DNA of 64,000 nucleotides, from assembly GCA_949987705.1 (NCBI GenBank), contig OX465281.1:199813112-199877111 (forward strand). Direction: 5' to 3'. This DNA is from Thereva unica (taxonomy: Eukaryota; Arthropoda; Insecta; Diptera; Therevidae). Below, one piece after another: positions 21,159 through 31,390 of the stretch. Below the pieces are notes generated by a model that was not told where the DNA came from, searched no databases, and was given only the letters and a program-made list of their open reading frames with translations. Position 1 is the stretch's first letter. Every line of letters begins with the position of its first letter. The translations under genes and the position numbers were made by a program.

Positions 21159-21737
21159 CGGGTTTTGAGATTTGCATGGGAAAGAACTATAGTTCATTAA
21201 AAAACACGGCTATTGGAACAATAAGTGTTTTCATCAGCAAGAGTTAAGTATTCCAAGAAGTAAATAAGCAGAGACAGATGGTTTTCGCAGAACAGCATAT
21301 ACCTTGCTAATAAGAGAACTAATGTGATTACCCCTAGATAGTGTATTATCAAATATTATACCCAGGTTTTTTTACAAAGTTTTTATAGGGCAAGACAGTG
21401 CCGTTAAGGATTACCCTAGGCAATTCGCAGCTGTCAACTCCTGACCTGGATGTAACAATTACATTAGACTCGTAGTCCAATCAATCTAAAATAGTAATTT
21501 TTGCGTTAATTGCCATCAGGAAACAAAAAATATGGTCATATAGGAAAAAAAAATCTAAAAAAGGAAAAAAAAATCTAAAGTTTTCTTTTTCGGCAGTGCT
21601 TTTGTCGGTAGACAGGAATTAAATTTAGAGTTATATCTTCTTTTGGGGATTCGGAGAAGTTAGATTACGTAAGTGGCGATATTCGTCCCACAACTCTGGT
21701 GTTCTAAAGCGTTTCCACCTACGGTAGGCAATATCTC

Positions 21738-21836
21738 GTGCTAATCGCACCTAAGTTGTTTCAATCGACCTCTTCATAAAAAAACCTTCAATTTTTGTAT
21801 GAAGCGGTCGATTGAAAAACTTACGTGCTAGCACCC
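21738..21836. mobile_element. Short MITE (TTTCAATCGACC arms)
   Basis: Arms GTTGTTTCAATCGACCTCTT and its inverse flank a short loop. The same family occurs at 50932-51064 with better preserved arms. Confidence 0.75.
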
Positions 21837-21927
21837 CTCTTTACACCGCCTTCGGGCGGCTTTTGTCCTTCCTCTATGGAATTGTATAGATGGGCGTAAT
21901 TTATTTTAAGTTTTTCTTTTTTTATTA

Positions 21928-22102
21928 AGGCTGAAGCAGAACCAATCCGTTCCGTCCGCTCCGCACGTTTTTCCTTTGTTCTTTTTGACATTCCGTCCGC
22001 TTGATTGTGGGTACCGTTCCGTTCGTCTCATGGAAAGTTTATGGAAATGTCAAATTTACAACTTTTAAAAACGGACGGAACGAATTGGTTCTGCTTGAAC
22101 CT
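21928..22102. mobile_element. 175-bp PIF/Harbinger-type MITE, TTA duplication
   Basis: Ends AGGCTGAAGCAGAACCAAT and inverse AGGTTCAAGCAGAACCAAT, flanked by TTA at 21925-21927 and 22103-22105. Confidence 0.85.
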
Positions 22103-22242
22103 TTAATCTGATTTAATTACGGGCGAATTGTAATGCACCTATAAAAAGAAACGATCGAAGTATAAAATTCAGCCCGAAATAGGCCTCAGGCACAGTAACG
22201 GTAGTAGCGGTAAACTATTTGAAACATTAACTTCATTTTAAA

Positions 22243-22248
22243 TTTATT
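22243..22248 (-). terminator. Poly(A) signal of NAT9
   Basis: AATAAA on the minus strand, a few bases after the NAT9 stop codon. Confidence 0.6.
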
Positions 22249-22253
22249 ATCTA

Positions 22254-22958
22254 CTATTGATGGTATTCCCCAGTTTCATGTTCTACTTGAGAATTAAGCC
22301 AGCTAATCCAATCCTCTGATACACATCTTTCTAATGTAACTTCTTTAAAAACAGACGATCTTGATATTTCAGAAAATTTTAATTTCTGAAACATCTTTAT
22401 ACTCTTTTCGTTATCTTCAGAAATTTTCGCTATAAACTTCTTTATTCCAATTTCTTGATAGCCATATTTCAGCATTATAATCATCGATTCCCAGCCAAGT
22501 TTTTGCCCACGGCATGATTCTTCCGCTATCATAATTTCAGACTCTCCAATCTTTTCTCCATGTTCATCCACTTCTACAAATAAATTTGTGTCTCCTATTA
22601 ACGAATCAATTTCATTTTGGGTTTTTTCATAAAGTGTTTTAGATAAAATAAGAAAAGTGCATTCTGTAAAAAAAAGAAGCTTGATTTCCAATTAAAATAT
22701 AATTTAACAATTTACTATCATTATCATTCCTCCAAGATTGTTGCATTTCATATTCTTCTTCTAATGTTAAAGGCTCAGATGCTGTCAACCTCTGTAGCTC
22801 CGGATTTTTCATCCATTCGTGATATCTGAAACGATTTTGATGATTTGCAATGAACATGAGCTTTCTTTAAAAAGAACTTACTTTTCTACGTGTTTTGCTT
22901 CATATGGAATCAGAATGACTTTCCTTCCGATTAGTTTTGTGTTTTCGTTTATTTTCAT
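22254..22958 (-). CDS. Nat9: N-acetyltransferase 9 (NAT9)
   Basis: The gene has three exons: 22958-22882, 22825-22716 and 22663-22254, with GT-AG introns of 56 and 52 bp. Joined they give 198 codons, close to the usual length of about 200 for NAT9. It is a GNAT-fold acetyltransferase that uses acetyl-CoA; the fly homologue is reported to act on microtubule stability. Visible hallmarks are the N-terminal GRKVILIPYEAKHVEKYHEW, LTASEPLTLEEEYEMQQSW, the acetyl-CoA loop RGQKLG with MLKYGYQEIGIKKF, and NEKSIKMFQKLKF. The start is the only ATG consistent with the first conserved strand. No damage is seen, so it is probably functional. Transposons crowd both sides. Confidence 0.95.
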
Positions 22959-22959
22959 A

Positions 22960-23986
22960 GTTTTTAAAGATCTATAGTTTACCTAAGTTAAATTAGAAAT
23001 ATTTACAAATGCCTTTCCGGCTTGTCAGCTAAATCCTACATGCATGTTGAGAACTGTCAAATTGCAAGGTGCTTCTCAAAACGTCAGCAGCATAGAATAG
23101 AGAACTACAGGAAAGGTCCTTGCGTATAAAATCCCTGTATTTGAGTGTAGAAAATCTGAGGTCAGCAAATTGGGTTAGTTGACGGCTTGTTTTCCCGCGT
23201 TCGGTAGAATACTTTAAGACGAGGTTTATAAAATTTACACAAATAGTTTTCTCAAAACTAACGAAAGAAAGAAAGTTTAAAGAATTGTTTGTAGGCCGTT
23301 TACCAAAATACCATTTCGTATTTTTCTCATTTCCCAAAGCACCTTAAAGTGTGTGACAGTTAAAATGGATGAAGCGACATTTGTACAAGATTTTCTAAGA
23401 TTTTTGAAGTTTTATTGCGTATCTACGTAGTGAAAGAAATCCCCCGAAACGCCTTTTGTATGAAGAAAATTCAACTTGAACATTTATAATATCATTTTAT
23501 AATTTTGGTGGTACATTCAGCGCGAAGCAAATACACTAGAAATACACTGATAGTTGTTAAAGTTTGATTAATTTTAATTATCAGCAGAAATATAAAGTTT
23601 GTGCTTCGAAGGCGGATGGCAAGTGGCTCATAAAGTCAGGGAAGAATTCGGACAATACAGATCTTTGATTTCACGTTAACTTTCTCGATCCTAGGATTGA
23701 AAAGTACACTTTCTGATCCATTCAAATTTTTTGAATTAATTTCATTTCAAGAATTATTTGAAATCTTTTCAAAGCTACCTGCAGCCCTAGTGAGTAAAGA
23801 AGGATCATTATTCAGCGCTTTTCCAGGTTTTCCGCGGATAGTCCTAAAGTTCGACGAAATTTTCACGTAGGCGCGTTTCAACAGGAAGCGTCTACTGCTG
23901 ATATTACTTACAATAGTAAAAAATCTGCGGCTTCATAACTATTCGTATAATTATCCGACTGTGCATATCAAATCATTAAGCCACAG
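22960..23986. other. Upstream region of NAT9, no gene recognised
   Basis: The NAT9 promoter should lie just above 22958. A short plus frame from an ATG at 23365 (MDEATFVQDFLRFLKFYC) ends quickly and was not identified; it could be a remnant of a DNA-binding partner protein. The minus frame at 23029-23337 has no recognisable motif. Confidence 0.4.
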
Positions 23987-24790
23987 TCAGTCTCTCATGG
24001 AGCAAGTAGTGTAAAACTGGTCTTGGACCGTCTTAAATGGAAGTCGAACTTGGTGGCGTCCATCGTTGCCTCTTGTGACATTGTTGGCGTAGTGGGCTTC
24101 ACACTGTGTATCTTCTTTGGTCCATTTTGGTCCACTGTGCCTCTTCTTTGGTCCATTTCTAGATGGAAGTTCTTCCAATTCTCAAAACCTCAAATCGCTG
24201 TCGGGTATTATTTGTGTAAAGAATGTCTTGGATCTCCTTGTGCTGCTGGAGTTGTTTGTCAAGAAATGATCCAGTCAAATACTCTATTCTGTCCTAATGA
24301 CGTTTCATCGCTTCCCTTTCTTAACCCGCCCGTGAAAATATTGGAAATTATGTCCGCTCCCAAGAGGAGGTGGAACGTCGGATCTGCTAATTGGGGTTCT
24401 TCCAGGTGGGGCCAACCCCTGATAAAGTATTCGCTATGTGGTTATTAGTTTGCGGTTTTGGTGATCACAAGGGCCTGTGCTTGAATGATCTCGGGTGGTG
24501 GACCCTGTATTTTCACCTGCCGTATGACCCTATTGGTTATCTTACCGGTTGGCATGGTCCGGAGTACTAATACCTCACCGTGTATGGACTCCCGCGTGAG
24601 TCGCTTAAGTTCTGGACCACTGACTCTCGCACAAATGAGGATTGCGATCCAGGATCTGGTAGTCTGTTCGTCAATATATTTCAATCTATCTTTCAAGGCA
24701 CCCGTATTAATCGATGCTTTAATCTCTAATCACACATTTTCTCCGAAAGTCGCTAACTGTCTGAAGATTACAGCTACCTTTGGCTAGCAA
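23987..24790 (-). pseudogene. BEL/Pao aspartic protease and RT start, decayed
   Basis: Read on the minus strand: DPGSQSSFVRESVVQ (active-site DSG/DTG replaced by DPG), LTRESIHGEVLVLRTMPTGK, LADPTFHLLLGADIISNIF and GLRKGS, then EDTQCEAHYANNVTRGNDGR and VRLPFK. This is the retropepsin followed by the strand leading into RT in BEL/Pao polyproteins. Several frameshifts and stops, for example near 24440 and 24195, and the changed active site mean it is dead. Confidence 0.75.
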
Positions 24791-24859
24791 CGAAAGAAGT
24801 TTTTCAAATTTAAGACGTTTAAAGCATTTGCTTTGCAGTACACTTGCACGACCAGTACA

Positions 24860-25450
24860 TAAACAGAAAACTATTTTATTCCATTCAAATGCAAACCGTT
24901 TGTGACCATTCCGGAAAATTTACCAGTGCCTGCATTGGTTACCCAGGGTCAGTGCACGACCAGAGAGTATTTCGGAACAGTCCGTTATAAAAAAGGCGTT
25001 TTCCCACCACGTGATTACTATTTATTAGGTGACAGTGGTTACCCTTGCCAGTTAAACCCTATTGGCATAATTACACTTTTTAAAGAAAATCGGGAAATGA
25101 ACTCAAGAAAACGAAATTTAATAACGTCCATAGCAAGGCCCGGAATGTAGTGGAGTGTTCATTTGGGATATTAAAAACTAGATGGCGCAGCATTATTAAT
25201 AAAGAAATGGAGCTTAATATTAAAAACTCAATTAAAACTATCGCTGCTTGCTGTTATGCATAATTCATATGCTTAGCGGAAGATGTATTAGAAGACCCAA
25301 ATGGAGAATTTATGGATGATAGCTGCACCTTAGGTGAAGAAATTGAATATTTAGAGGAAGATTCAAATGACGCCATATTTCGAGACTCACTAATGTACTC
25401 GTTTAGTAGTAATAGCAATAGTTTTTATTTTGCAACACTAGGTTAGTAAT
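24860..25450 (+). pseudogene. PIF/Harbinger transposase DDE domain, frameshifted
   Basis: In shifting frames the plus strand reads HSGKFTSACIGYPGSVHDQR (second catalytic Asp in GSVHD), LLGDSGYP, then KARNVVECSFGILKTRWRSI (catalytic Glu in VVECSFG) and IKTIAACC, ending with an acidic tail DSCTLGEEIEYLEED. These are the C-terminal landmarks of Harbinger transposases. At least three frameshifts or stops are present. The first Asp region is not readable. With the minus-strand SANT gene at 27050-27430 it suggests one decayed two-gene element. Confidence 0.8.
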
Positions 25451-25550
25451 TTTAATTTCTTTTGTTGGATCGTTGTCAATAACATCTCCATTCTTTATTT
25501 TGCGATAGAAGTTATATGGTGTAGTATAGTTATATTCTTGAAGTTTTATA

Positions 25551-26620
25551 GTCCAGGCGTTAGAACAGTGAAACCTATAACTTTTGGTTTTGGCTTGATG
25601 TAACGGACTTAGGTTACCAGAGTAACCCCTCGCTAGTTTTCCCGCTGGGGTTACTCGCGATGAAAGAATACCAGTGTAGATTAACTTGTAAACCCGGCTA
25701 TGCTACTGCTGAATGAATATTAGTCTAGAAACTCACAATGACATCCTTTGTATTGTACAATTGTACCAACACCACGCTCTAAGTAACTACTCGGCCTCTA
25801 CTAGTCGGCACAAAATTTGTCCATATCGATAATATTAAAATTAGGCCTTTTTGACTCGCTACTTTTAAAAAAAAACACGGCTAAATTGGTGCAATAGAAA
25901 CTGAGTCTTTTTTCGAGCGAATTTGAAACGCGCCTAACATTCCTGGCGTCGCCGAGTTAGCAATTTTTCTGGAAAAAACGCCTTAGTTGCAGTTTTTTGC
26001 CAAAAATCTTAAAAAAATTAAAAACCATAAAAAAAATTTAAAAATCAGAATTTTAATGATTGGATATTGTAAAGATAGTCAGCACACGTAAAAAAAACAG
26101 GACCCACATGGGAGATTTTCTTTTGGCGCAGTAACAAATTTAACTTTTTAAATTCACTTAATTGCAAGATGCATTATGCAAAAACTATTTGACCGACAGT
26201 GATTGGGTTTTGGATATAAGCTAAACAAGCCTTTAACTATCTAATTCCAAAATTAAATTGGAAAATAATGGTCTCTTCTTTCCTTGTGATAACTTTAAAG
26301 TGAGGTACTTTTTTTCGCAGTTTTCGGCTATTTTGCAATGCAAGAATTCAAATTTCAAAAATCCACCCTAGGGTAAGTTTTATCAAATCCAATAACGAAC
26401 AAAACATGATCAACAAATTTTTCGCCTAGAAGCCTTCGTTAAGAGATATTTAACAAGAAAGATAAAAAACAGGGAATTTTTAGTGAATTTTTCAGTTTTT
26501 GGGCTACCACAAATTTTCCTGGGAGTTTCATGTTTGCGCACCCCTAGATATTGTTGGGGATGTCATTTCTGACCAATTCCACCAAAAAAGTCCGTTACAT
26601 CACGCCAAAAACCACTGGAC
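25551..26620. mobile_element. 1.07-kb TIR element, TA duplication
   Basis: Ends GTCCAGGCGTTAGAACAGTG and inverse GTCCAGTGGTTTTTGGCGTG both continue into GATGTAACGGACTT, and are flanked by TA (25549-25550, 26621-26622). The interior is AT-rich and non-coding. It sits between the two genes of the decayed Harbinger. Confidence 0.75.
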
Positions 26621-26935
26621 TATTAGTAATTTTGATTTCTTTTGTTGTTCTAAAATTGAAAAATATAAAACTTTAATTAAGTACTGCAGTTTGTATTTTA
26701 GATATGGAAAGGAGTGTTTAAATTTAAAAAAACTATACATTTTTCGATATTTAGGATGGTGAATTGAACATTATTCAAGCAGAAACATGCGTTGCAGCAT
26801 GTAAACAATACAAGCAATAGCATTACAATTTTAAAAGAGGAAACATGTATGTAAGTAAAGTGAAAGTTTTTATTTTCGATATATAAATCATTATTAACTA
26901 GAATATAAATCTAACTAAATTATAAATTACATCAC

Positions 26936-27031
26936 TAACTAATAACTAATCTTAACTAACTTACCAGTAACTAATAACTAATCTTAACTAATTTATCAGT
27001 AACTAATAATTAATCTTAACTAACTAATCAC
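26936..27031 (+). repeat. 32-bp tandem repeat, three copies
   Basis: The unit TAACTAATAACTAATCTTAA plus 12 bp is repeated at about 32-bp spacing with small changes. It lies just after the SANT gene stop. Confidence 0.75.
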
Positions 27032-27044
27032 TATCACTATCGCT

Positions 27045-27430
27045 AAATTCTATACTGTATCTATGCGCTCGCTCCTTTTCAGCATGCTGTCCAAATTTTT
27101 TGGTATATTTGATGCTCTACTTTCTGCGGAAGGAGCTGATGACGTGGAAGGTATTGCCGCTGGAGGAACGGGAACCTCTTCTTCTTGAGTTCTGATAAAA
27201 TATACGAAACTATTATCCAATATAACTAAAAAAAATTGTAGTTACGTTTCAATTACGTCAATTAGCATTGACGATTGACTAGGCCCTTTCTCTGAGCTTA
27301 CAACGAATGGCGGATGAAAATTGTGCCGCTAAGATGCCCACTCGTGCATTTCATCGAAGTAGGGCCAAGTAGCTGCAGTCAATTCCCCCTGACTCGTTCC
27401 TGTTCCTGTGGGGGATTTACAAGCTTCTGG
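27045..27430 (-). pseudogene. Harbinger-associated Myb/SANT-like protein, C-terminal part
   Basis: The minus strand shows an exon starting after an ACCEPTOR-like TTTCCAG near 27428: SPTGTGTSQGELTAATWPYF, DEMHEWAS, an in-frame stop, then FHPPFVVSSE. After a possible 50-bp intron (27190-27240) the tail reads TQEEEVPVPPAAIPSTSSAP and SERIDTV stop. WPYFDEMH with a following PPFVVSS is typical of the second protein of PIF/Harbinger elements, which helps import and target the transposase. The N-terminal SANT helices were not found. Confidence 0.6.
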
Positions 27431-27439
27431 AAATATTAA

Positions 27440-28070
27440 ATAATAATAATAGAGTGTTTCAAGCGATATATCATCCCTCCAAACAGGGGGATTTCATTCA
27501 GATGTGGGGCAACTTGGGTATTTCCCAAGCAGGCCTCATCCATATATTAGCAATTTTTATGTTAAAATTTTCTTATGTGAAAAAGTATCAGATAAAGGAC
27601 ATTTTAACAAATTGCTTATATCTTCAAAACTAAAGGCCGTAAACATAAACATTTTCTGGACATTATAGGAAATATTCCAAGACTGTACACACATACATTT
27701 TATTAACCCTTGGACACATAGTGAGGTCAATGATGACCCCATGCCATTATTTTGTATAAATTTGATGTCTTTATTATTATTCCACAAAATTAACCACTGG
27801 TAGAAAGCTTTGCGCCTGTGTGTATGGTAAGAACATTAATATATATTAATATATTCCATTTGTTTTAAGTGCCTTGCATTGATTATATACTAAGTAGATA
27901 TGGACAAACGCGAGTCAAATTAACTTCCAGTTACGGCACCACGAGCTGGGTGCGCTAGTATCGCAGGGTTTTATGCTCCGCTATATATGGTTAGTTTCCG
28001 AAATAAACTTTTTCTTGTTCAAGTTAAAGCCCTTCGCGCATTTGAAAAAAAATCAGAAGCTGCGGCTTTG
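27440..28070. other. Unassigned AT-rich region
   Basis: No gene was recognised. Bases near 27880-27915 (TAAGTAGATATGGACAAAC) recur inverted near 35265-35300, so part of this is an uncharacterised repeat. Confidence 0.4.
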
Positions 28071-28079
28071 ATTTTAGTG

Positions 28080-31000
28080 GCGGTGGATCTAAAAATAGAT
28101 TCTATCTATGTGCCCCTTAATCCCTCGTGGGACATAGGGCGGAAACAGTTGCCCTCCAGCGGACTCTGTTTTGCGCGACAGCTCTTAGCTCTGACCAGGA
28201 TCTCCCAGTAGTTGCGGCCTCTGCTAGTAGGGTTCTCCTCCACGTTGTTCTAGGTCTTCCAACTCGACGGGATCCTTGCGGGTTCCAGTCAAGGGCCTGT
28301 TTGGCTAGAATTTCGTTATCGCGTCGCAAGGTGTGGCCAACCCAATTCCATTTCCTTCGCCTGATTTGGTCGTCTATCCTTTCTTGGCCGGCACGGCGCC
28401 ATAGCTCTTCATTTGAAATTCTATCTTGCCAGCGGATTTTTAGGATACGACGTAGGCATCTGTTTATGAAGACTTGTAGGCGCCCTGTGATGAATTGGGT
28501 GACTTTCCATGTTTCGCAACCGTATAAAAGAACTGCCTTAACGTTGGAGTTGAACAGCCGCAATTTGGTGTTGGTTGAGATCTCCGTTGATCTCCATATG
28601 CGGAACAAGCATGCATATGCCCTTCGTGCTTTATTTATTCTGGAACTGACATCTTCTTCTGCACCGCCATTTTCGGTAATAATACTACCGAGGTAGCAGA
28701 ATTTATCTACCAGTTCCACGTCACGGTTATTCAGCGCAGTTCGTTCAAGTGTGTTTGCATTTATCCGCATTTCTTTGGTTTTATTCGGATTCAGCCTTAA
28801 GCCTGCTAGACTACTTTCTGTTGCCAAATTGTTTAACATGTTTTTTAGCTCCTGATGTCTGTGGGCCAGCAAACAGATATCATCTGCGTAGTCGAGGTCC
28901 TTAAGGCGATCTAGCAAACCCCACTGTATGCCGCCTGTTCTACTATCTAGAGCGCCAACAAGAATGTCATTTATTACTATAAGAAATAGTAATGGGGATA
29001 GTAAGCATCCTTGTCGTACTCCTGAACTCACCTCAAAGCTGTCGGATAATTTTCCGTTATGGAGAACTCTGCATTTGGAATTGTTGTATAGGGCTTTTAT
29101 CAATTCTATTATCTTATCCGGCAGTCCACGTCGCCGTAATGCCTGCCATATAAAGCTCCTATTAACCGAGTCGAACGCTTTCTCATAATCTACGAAAGCA
29201 AGGTAAAGGGGGGATCGGAATTCAGTAGACTGTTCCACTATTATTCTTAAGGTGTTGATGTGATCTATACATGAACGGCCCTTCCTGAATCCGGCCTGCT
29301 GCCTTCTAAGCGTTTGATCTACTGCCTCTCTTATTCTTGATAGTATAGTGTGGGACAAGATTTTACCCACAGTAGATAATAGACAGATGCCTCTCCAGTT
29401 GTCGCATATTGTTAGATCCCCCTTTTTGGGTATTTTGACTATGATACCTTCCGTCCAATCCTCCGGAAAGGTACAGGTGTTCCATGCTAATTCGAGGATT
29501 GGCTGAAGCGCATCTGCTATGAGGCTTGAGTCGGCTTTCAACAATTCTGGCGGGATGCCATCTTTTCCAGCTGCTTTACCATTGGCCATCGCATGAATTG
29601 CGGTTACTATTTCCGTCTTGGATGGGGCCCGGGTGTTGATTCTTATCGGCTGTGCATTGTTGCTGTTTTCCTGAGGTTCCTGTGTGAGTGAGCCATTCAG
29701 GGCGGCGAAGAAATAATCTCTCCATCTTTGGAGCTGCTCCTCGTCGCTGCACAGCAGCCTTCCATCCGCACTCTTAACGGCATGCTTTTTAGTAGAGTGC
29801 TTTCCCGAGAGCTGTTTAGTAATTTGGTACAGCACTTTACTGTTGCCTGTGTTTGCCGCGTTTTCCGCTTTTTCTGCGAGCTCATTTATCTGCTGCCTTT
29901 TATCACGTCGGACACTTCTCTTAACCTCCCGATGTAATTGGGAGTATTCCCGTTCAAGTTGGTGTCGTCTATCCGGGTCGCTTGTAGAGTTTATGTTATT
30001 TTTGAGGGCCCTCCTGCGTTCTATTTTTTGCCAGGTGCTGTCCGAGATCCAATGTTGCATGTTTCTCTGGACATAACCGATACTCGTTTCCGCAGCCGTC
30101 AATATAGCGCCCTTTGTTGTACTCCACAGGTCTTCAATATTTGTGTCGTCAGAAACGGTTTGCTGGTTTAATATTTGCTGCAGGTTTCCAGCAAATTCTC
30201 GCTTTTTAGCGCTCTCCCGCAAGAGGTCAACGTTAAACCGTCTACGGTTTATAGATTCACGTTGAAAGTTTCTGATTGCAGCGATTCTAAGGCGAATAGT
30301 TGCTACTACCAAATGGTGGTCGCTTCCAGTGTCCGCTCCCCTGAAGCTCCTGACATCTTCCAGAATGGTTCTCCATCTGCGGCTGACGGCCACATGATCT
30401 ATCTGATTTCTCGTTCTACCATCGGGCGATACCCAGGTCTCTTTGTGTATCTTCTTGTGACAAAAGTAAGTTCCACCTACCATGAGTTGGTGGGAACTAC
30501 AAAAGTCAACGAAAAGCTCACCATTGTTATTGGTAACTTGGCTTAGGCCTTGTTTTCCAATTATTTGTTCAAGACCGGTGTTGTCGTGACCGATTTGTGC
30601 ATTTAAGTCACCCATTAATACAATGATGTCTCCCCTTGGAATAGAGTGAAAAACCTCATTCAGTCGCATGTAGAACTCGTCTTTGATGTCATCTTCTGCG
30701 TCTTCGGTTGGAGCATAGCATTGAACTACCGTAGTACTTCTTAGCCTGGTACGTAGGCGCACGGTAATAATCCTCTCAGAAACTGGTGACCAGCTAATGA
30801 GGCTAGCCCTGGCTTCTTTGGTGAGTATTACGCCAACACCACTCCTACGGCTTTCAGTTTCATTTCTCCCAGAATATAAGAAGGACTCGCCATTTGGGCA
30901 GATATGTTCCCCCGCATCGGGCCATCTGGTCTCGCTCAGTCCCATGATCTTGATTTTATATCGATTCATCTCGTTGAGGACTTCATCCAGTCGTCCCTCA

Positions 31001-31390
31001 GCAAGCATTGTTCTCACATTCCATGATCCGATTCGTGTCCTTGTTCGAAAAGCAAAGGTCGTCGTCGTGTTGTCCATCCGGTTCCGAGGCACTGTTTGCC
31101 GATTCGTAGCAATAGTGTTTTTTATGGGAGCGGGTTGCTAACCCTCAGCCCAACCGACTTAAAAGCTCTGTTTTGTGGCGCAGAGAGCTCGCCATTCGCC
31201 CCTCTCCCGTTAGCTCCTTCCGAAGAAGTACCCCAGGGGGCACCGCGGGGAGGTGGGATTAGGACTTGCTAACAGGTCTGCTTGGTGTTTGATTGCAGTG
31301 GATCTCTTCGGATTTTAATAGAAGTGACAAATCGGGTGTCACCACTTTCCGAGATCTTTGTTAGCCGTTCGCCCCCCGTTAGATTACTAT
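28080..31390 (-). mobile_element. Near full-length RTE-like LINE with intact ORF
   Basis: The element carries a GC-richer 5' UTR (about 31080-31390), one large ORF and a very short 3' UTR ending near 28095 in a weak (ATAG)-type tail. No convincing target duplication was found. Copy 2 at 13385-16550 shows the same order and nearly the same sequence. Confidence 0.85.
28117..31077 (-). CDS. RTE-like LINE endonuclease-reverse transcriptase
   Basis: An uninterrupted ORF of 986 codons from the first ATG at 31077. The frame continues upstream to a TAG but without an ATG. The N-terminal half is an APE-type endonuclease: SWNVRTMLAEGRLDEV, LSETRWP, VLMGDLNAQIG, DGRTRNQIDHVAVSRRW and GSDHHLVVATIR. RT follows with WRGICLLSTVGKILS, LAFVDYEKAFDSVNRSFIW, GVRQGCLLSPLLFLIVIND and the catalytic YADD at 28879-28890. 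The C-terminus has GCETWKVT, RRWNW-like RRKWNWVGHTLRRD and a basic tail with RRVGRPRTTWRR. All catalytic motifs are present, so it may still be mobile. It acts by target-primed reverse transcription. Confidence 0.93.
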   Translation of the reverse strand: MDNTTTTFAFRTRTRIGSWNVRTMLAEGRLDEVLNEMNRYKIKIMGLSETRWPDAGEHICPNGESFLYSGRNETESRRSGVGVILTKEARASLISWSPVSERIITVRLRTRLRSTTVVQCYAPTEDAEDDIKDEFYMRLNEVFHSIPRGDIIVLMGDLNAQIGHDNTGLEQIIGKQGLSQVTNNNGELFVDFCSSHQLMVGGTYFCHKKIHKETWVSPDGRTRNQIDHVAVSRRWRTILEDVRSFRGADTGSDHHLVVATIRLRIAAIRNFQRESINRRRFNVDLLRESAKKREFAGNLQQILNQQTVSDDTNIEDLWSTTKGAILTAAETSIGYVQRNMQHWISDSTWQKIERRRALKNNINSTSDPDRRHQLEREYSQLHREVKRSVRRDKRQQINELAEKAENAANTGNSKVLYQITKQLSGKHSTKKHAVKSADGRLLCSDEEQLQRWRDYFFAALNGSLTQEPQENSNNAQPIRINTRAPSKTEIVTAIHAMANGKAAGKDGIPPELLKADSSLIADALQPILELAWNTCTFPEDWTEGIIVKIPKKGDLTICDNWRGICLLSTVGKILSHTILSRIREAVDQTLRRQQAGFRKGRSCIDHINTLRIIVEQSTEFRSPLYLAFVDYEKAFDSVNRSFIWQALRRRGLPDKIIELIKALYNNSKCRVLHNGKLSDSFEVSSGVRQGCLLSPLLFLIVINDILVGALDSRTGGIQWGLLDRLKDLDYADDICLLAHRHQELKNMLNNLATESSLAGLRLNPNKTKEMRINANTLERTALNNRDVELVDKFCYLGSIITENGGAEEDVSSRINKARRAYACLFRIWRSTEISTNTKLRLFNSNVKAVLLYGCETWKVTQFITGRLQVFINRCLRRILKIRWQDRISNEELWRRAGQERIDDQIRRRKWNWVGHTLRRDNEILAKQALDWNPQGSRRVGRPRTTWRRTLLAEAATTGRSWSELRAVAQNRVRWRATVSALCPTRD

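Larger units (their letters stand above)
19529..21211. mobile_element. TIR element with AGCCGTGTTTTTT ends, ATT duplication
   Basis: The left end AGCCGTGTTTTTTTAATGAA is mirrored at the right end, which finishes AAAACACGGCT. ATT is duplicated at 19526-19528 and 21212-21214; excision restores the LINE frame. Most of its length is further nested elements (19708-20642 with 19815-20280 inside, and 20827-21158). A 3-bp duplication suggests PIF/Harbinger. Confidence 0.85.
19113..21530 (-). pseudogene. CR1-like LINE, split by a nested element
   Basis: The C-terminal part at 19525-19113 reads NFCVRYVYNIRRFDHVSV, RAIRLWNSLQLDVG and ends at FARTK stop. The frame picks up again at 21212 with LMKTLIVPMLTYGCELL across the insertion, then on to RT-like sequence up to about 21530 with several stops. 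The YADD box is not readable. It belongs to the same broad group as 10700-12225 but is older. Bases near 21480-21530 match 42495-42590 (inverted), another LINE fragment. Confidence 0.75.

Noticed and set aside
23029..23337. 102-codon minus frame upstream of NAT9
   Set aside because: No recognisable motif, low-complexity composition and no splice context.
24485..24787. 100-codon plus frame
   Set aside because: Antisense to the BEL/Pao protease remnant.
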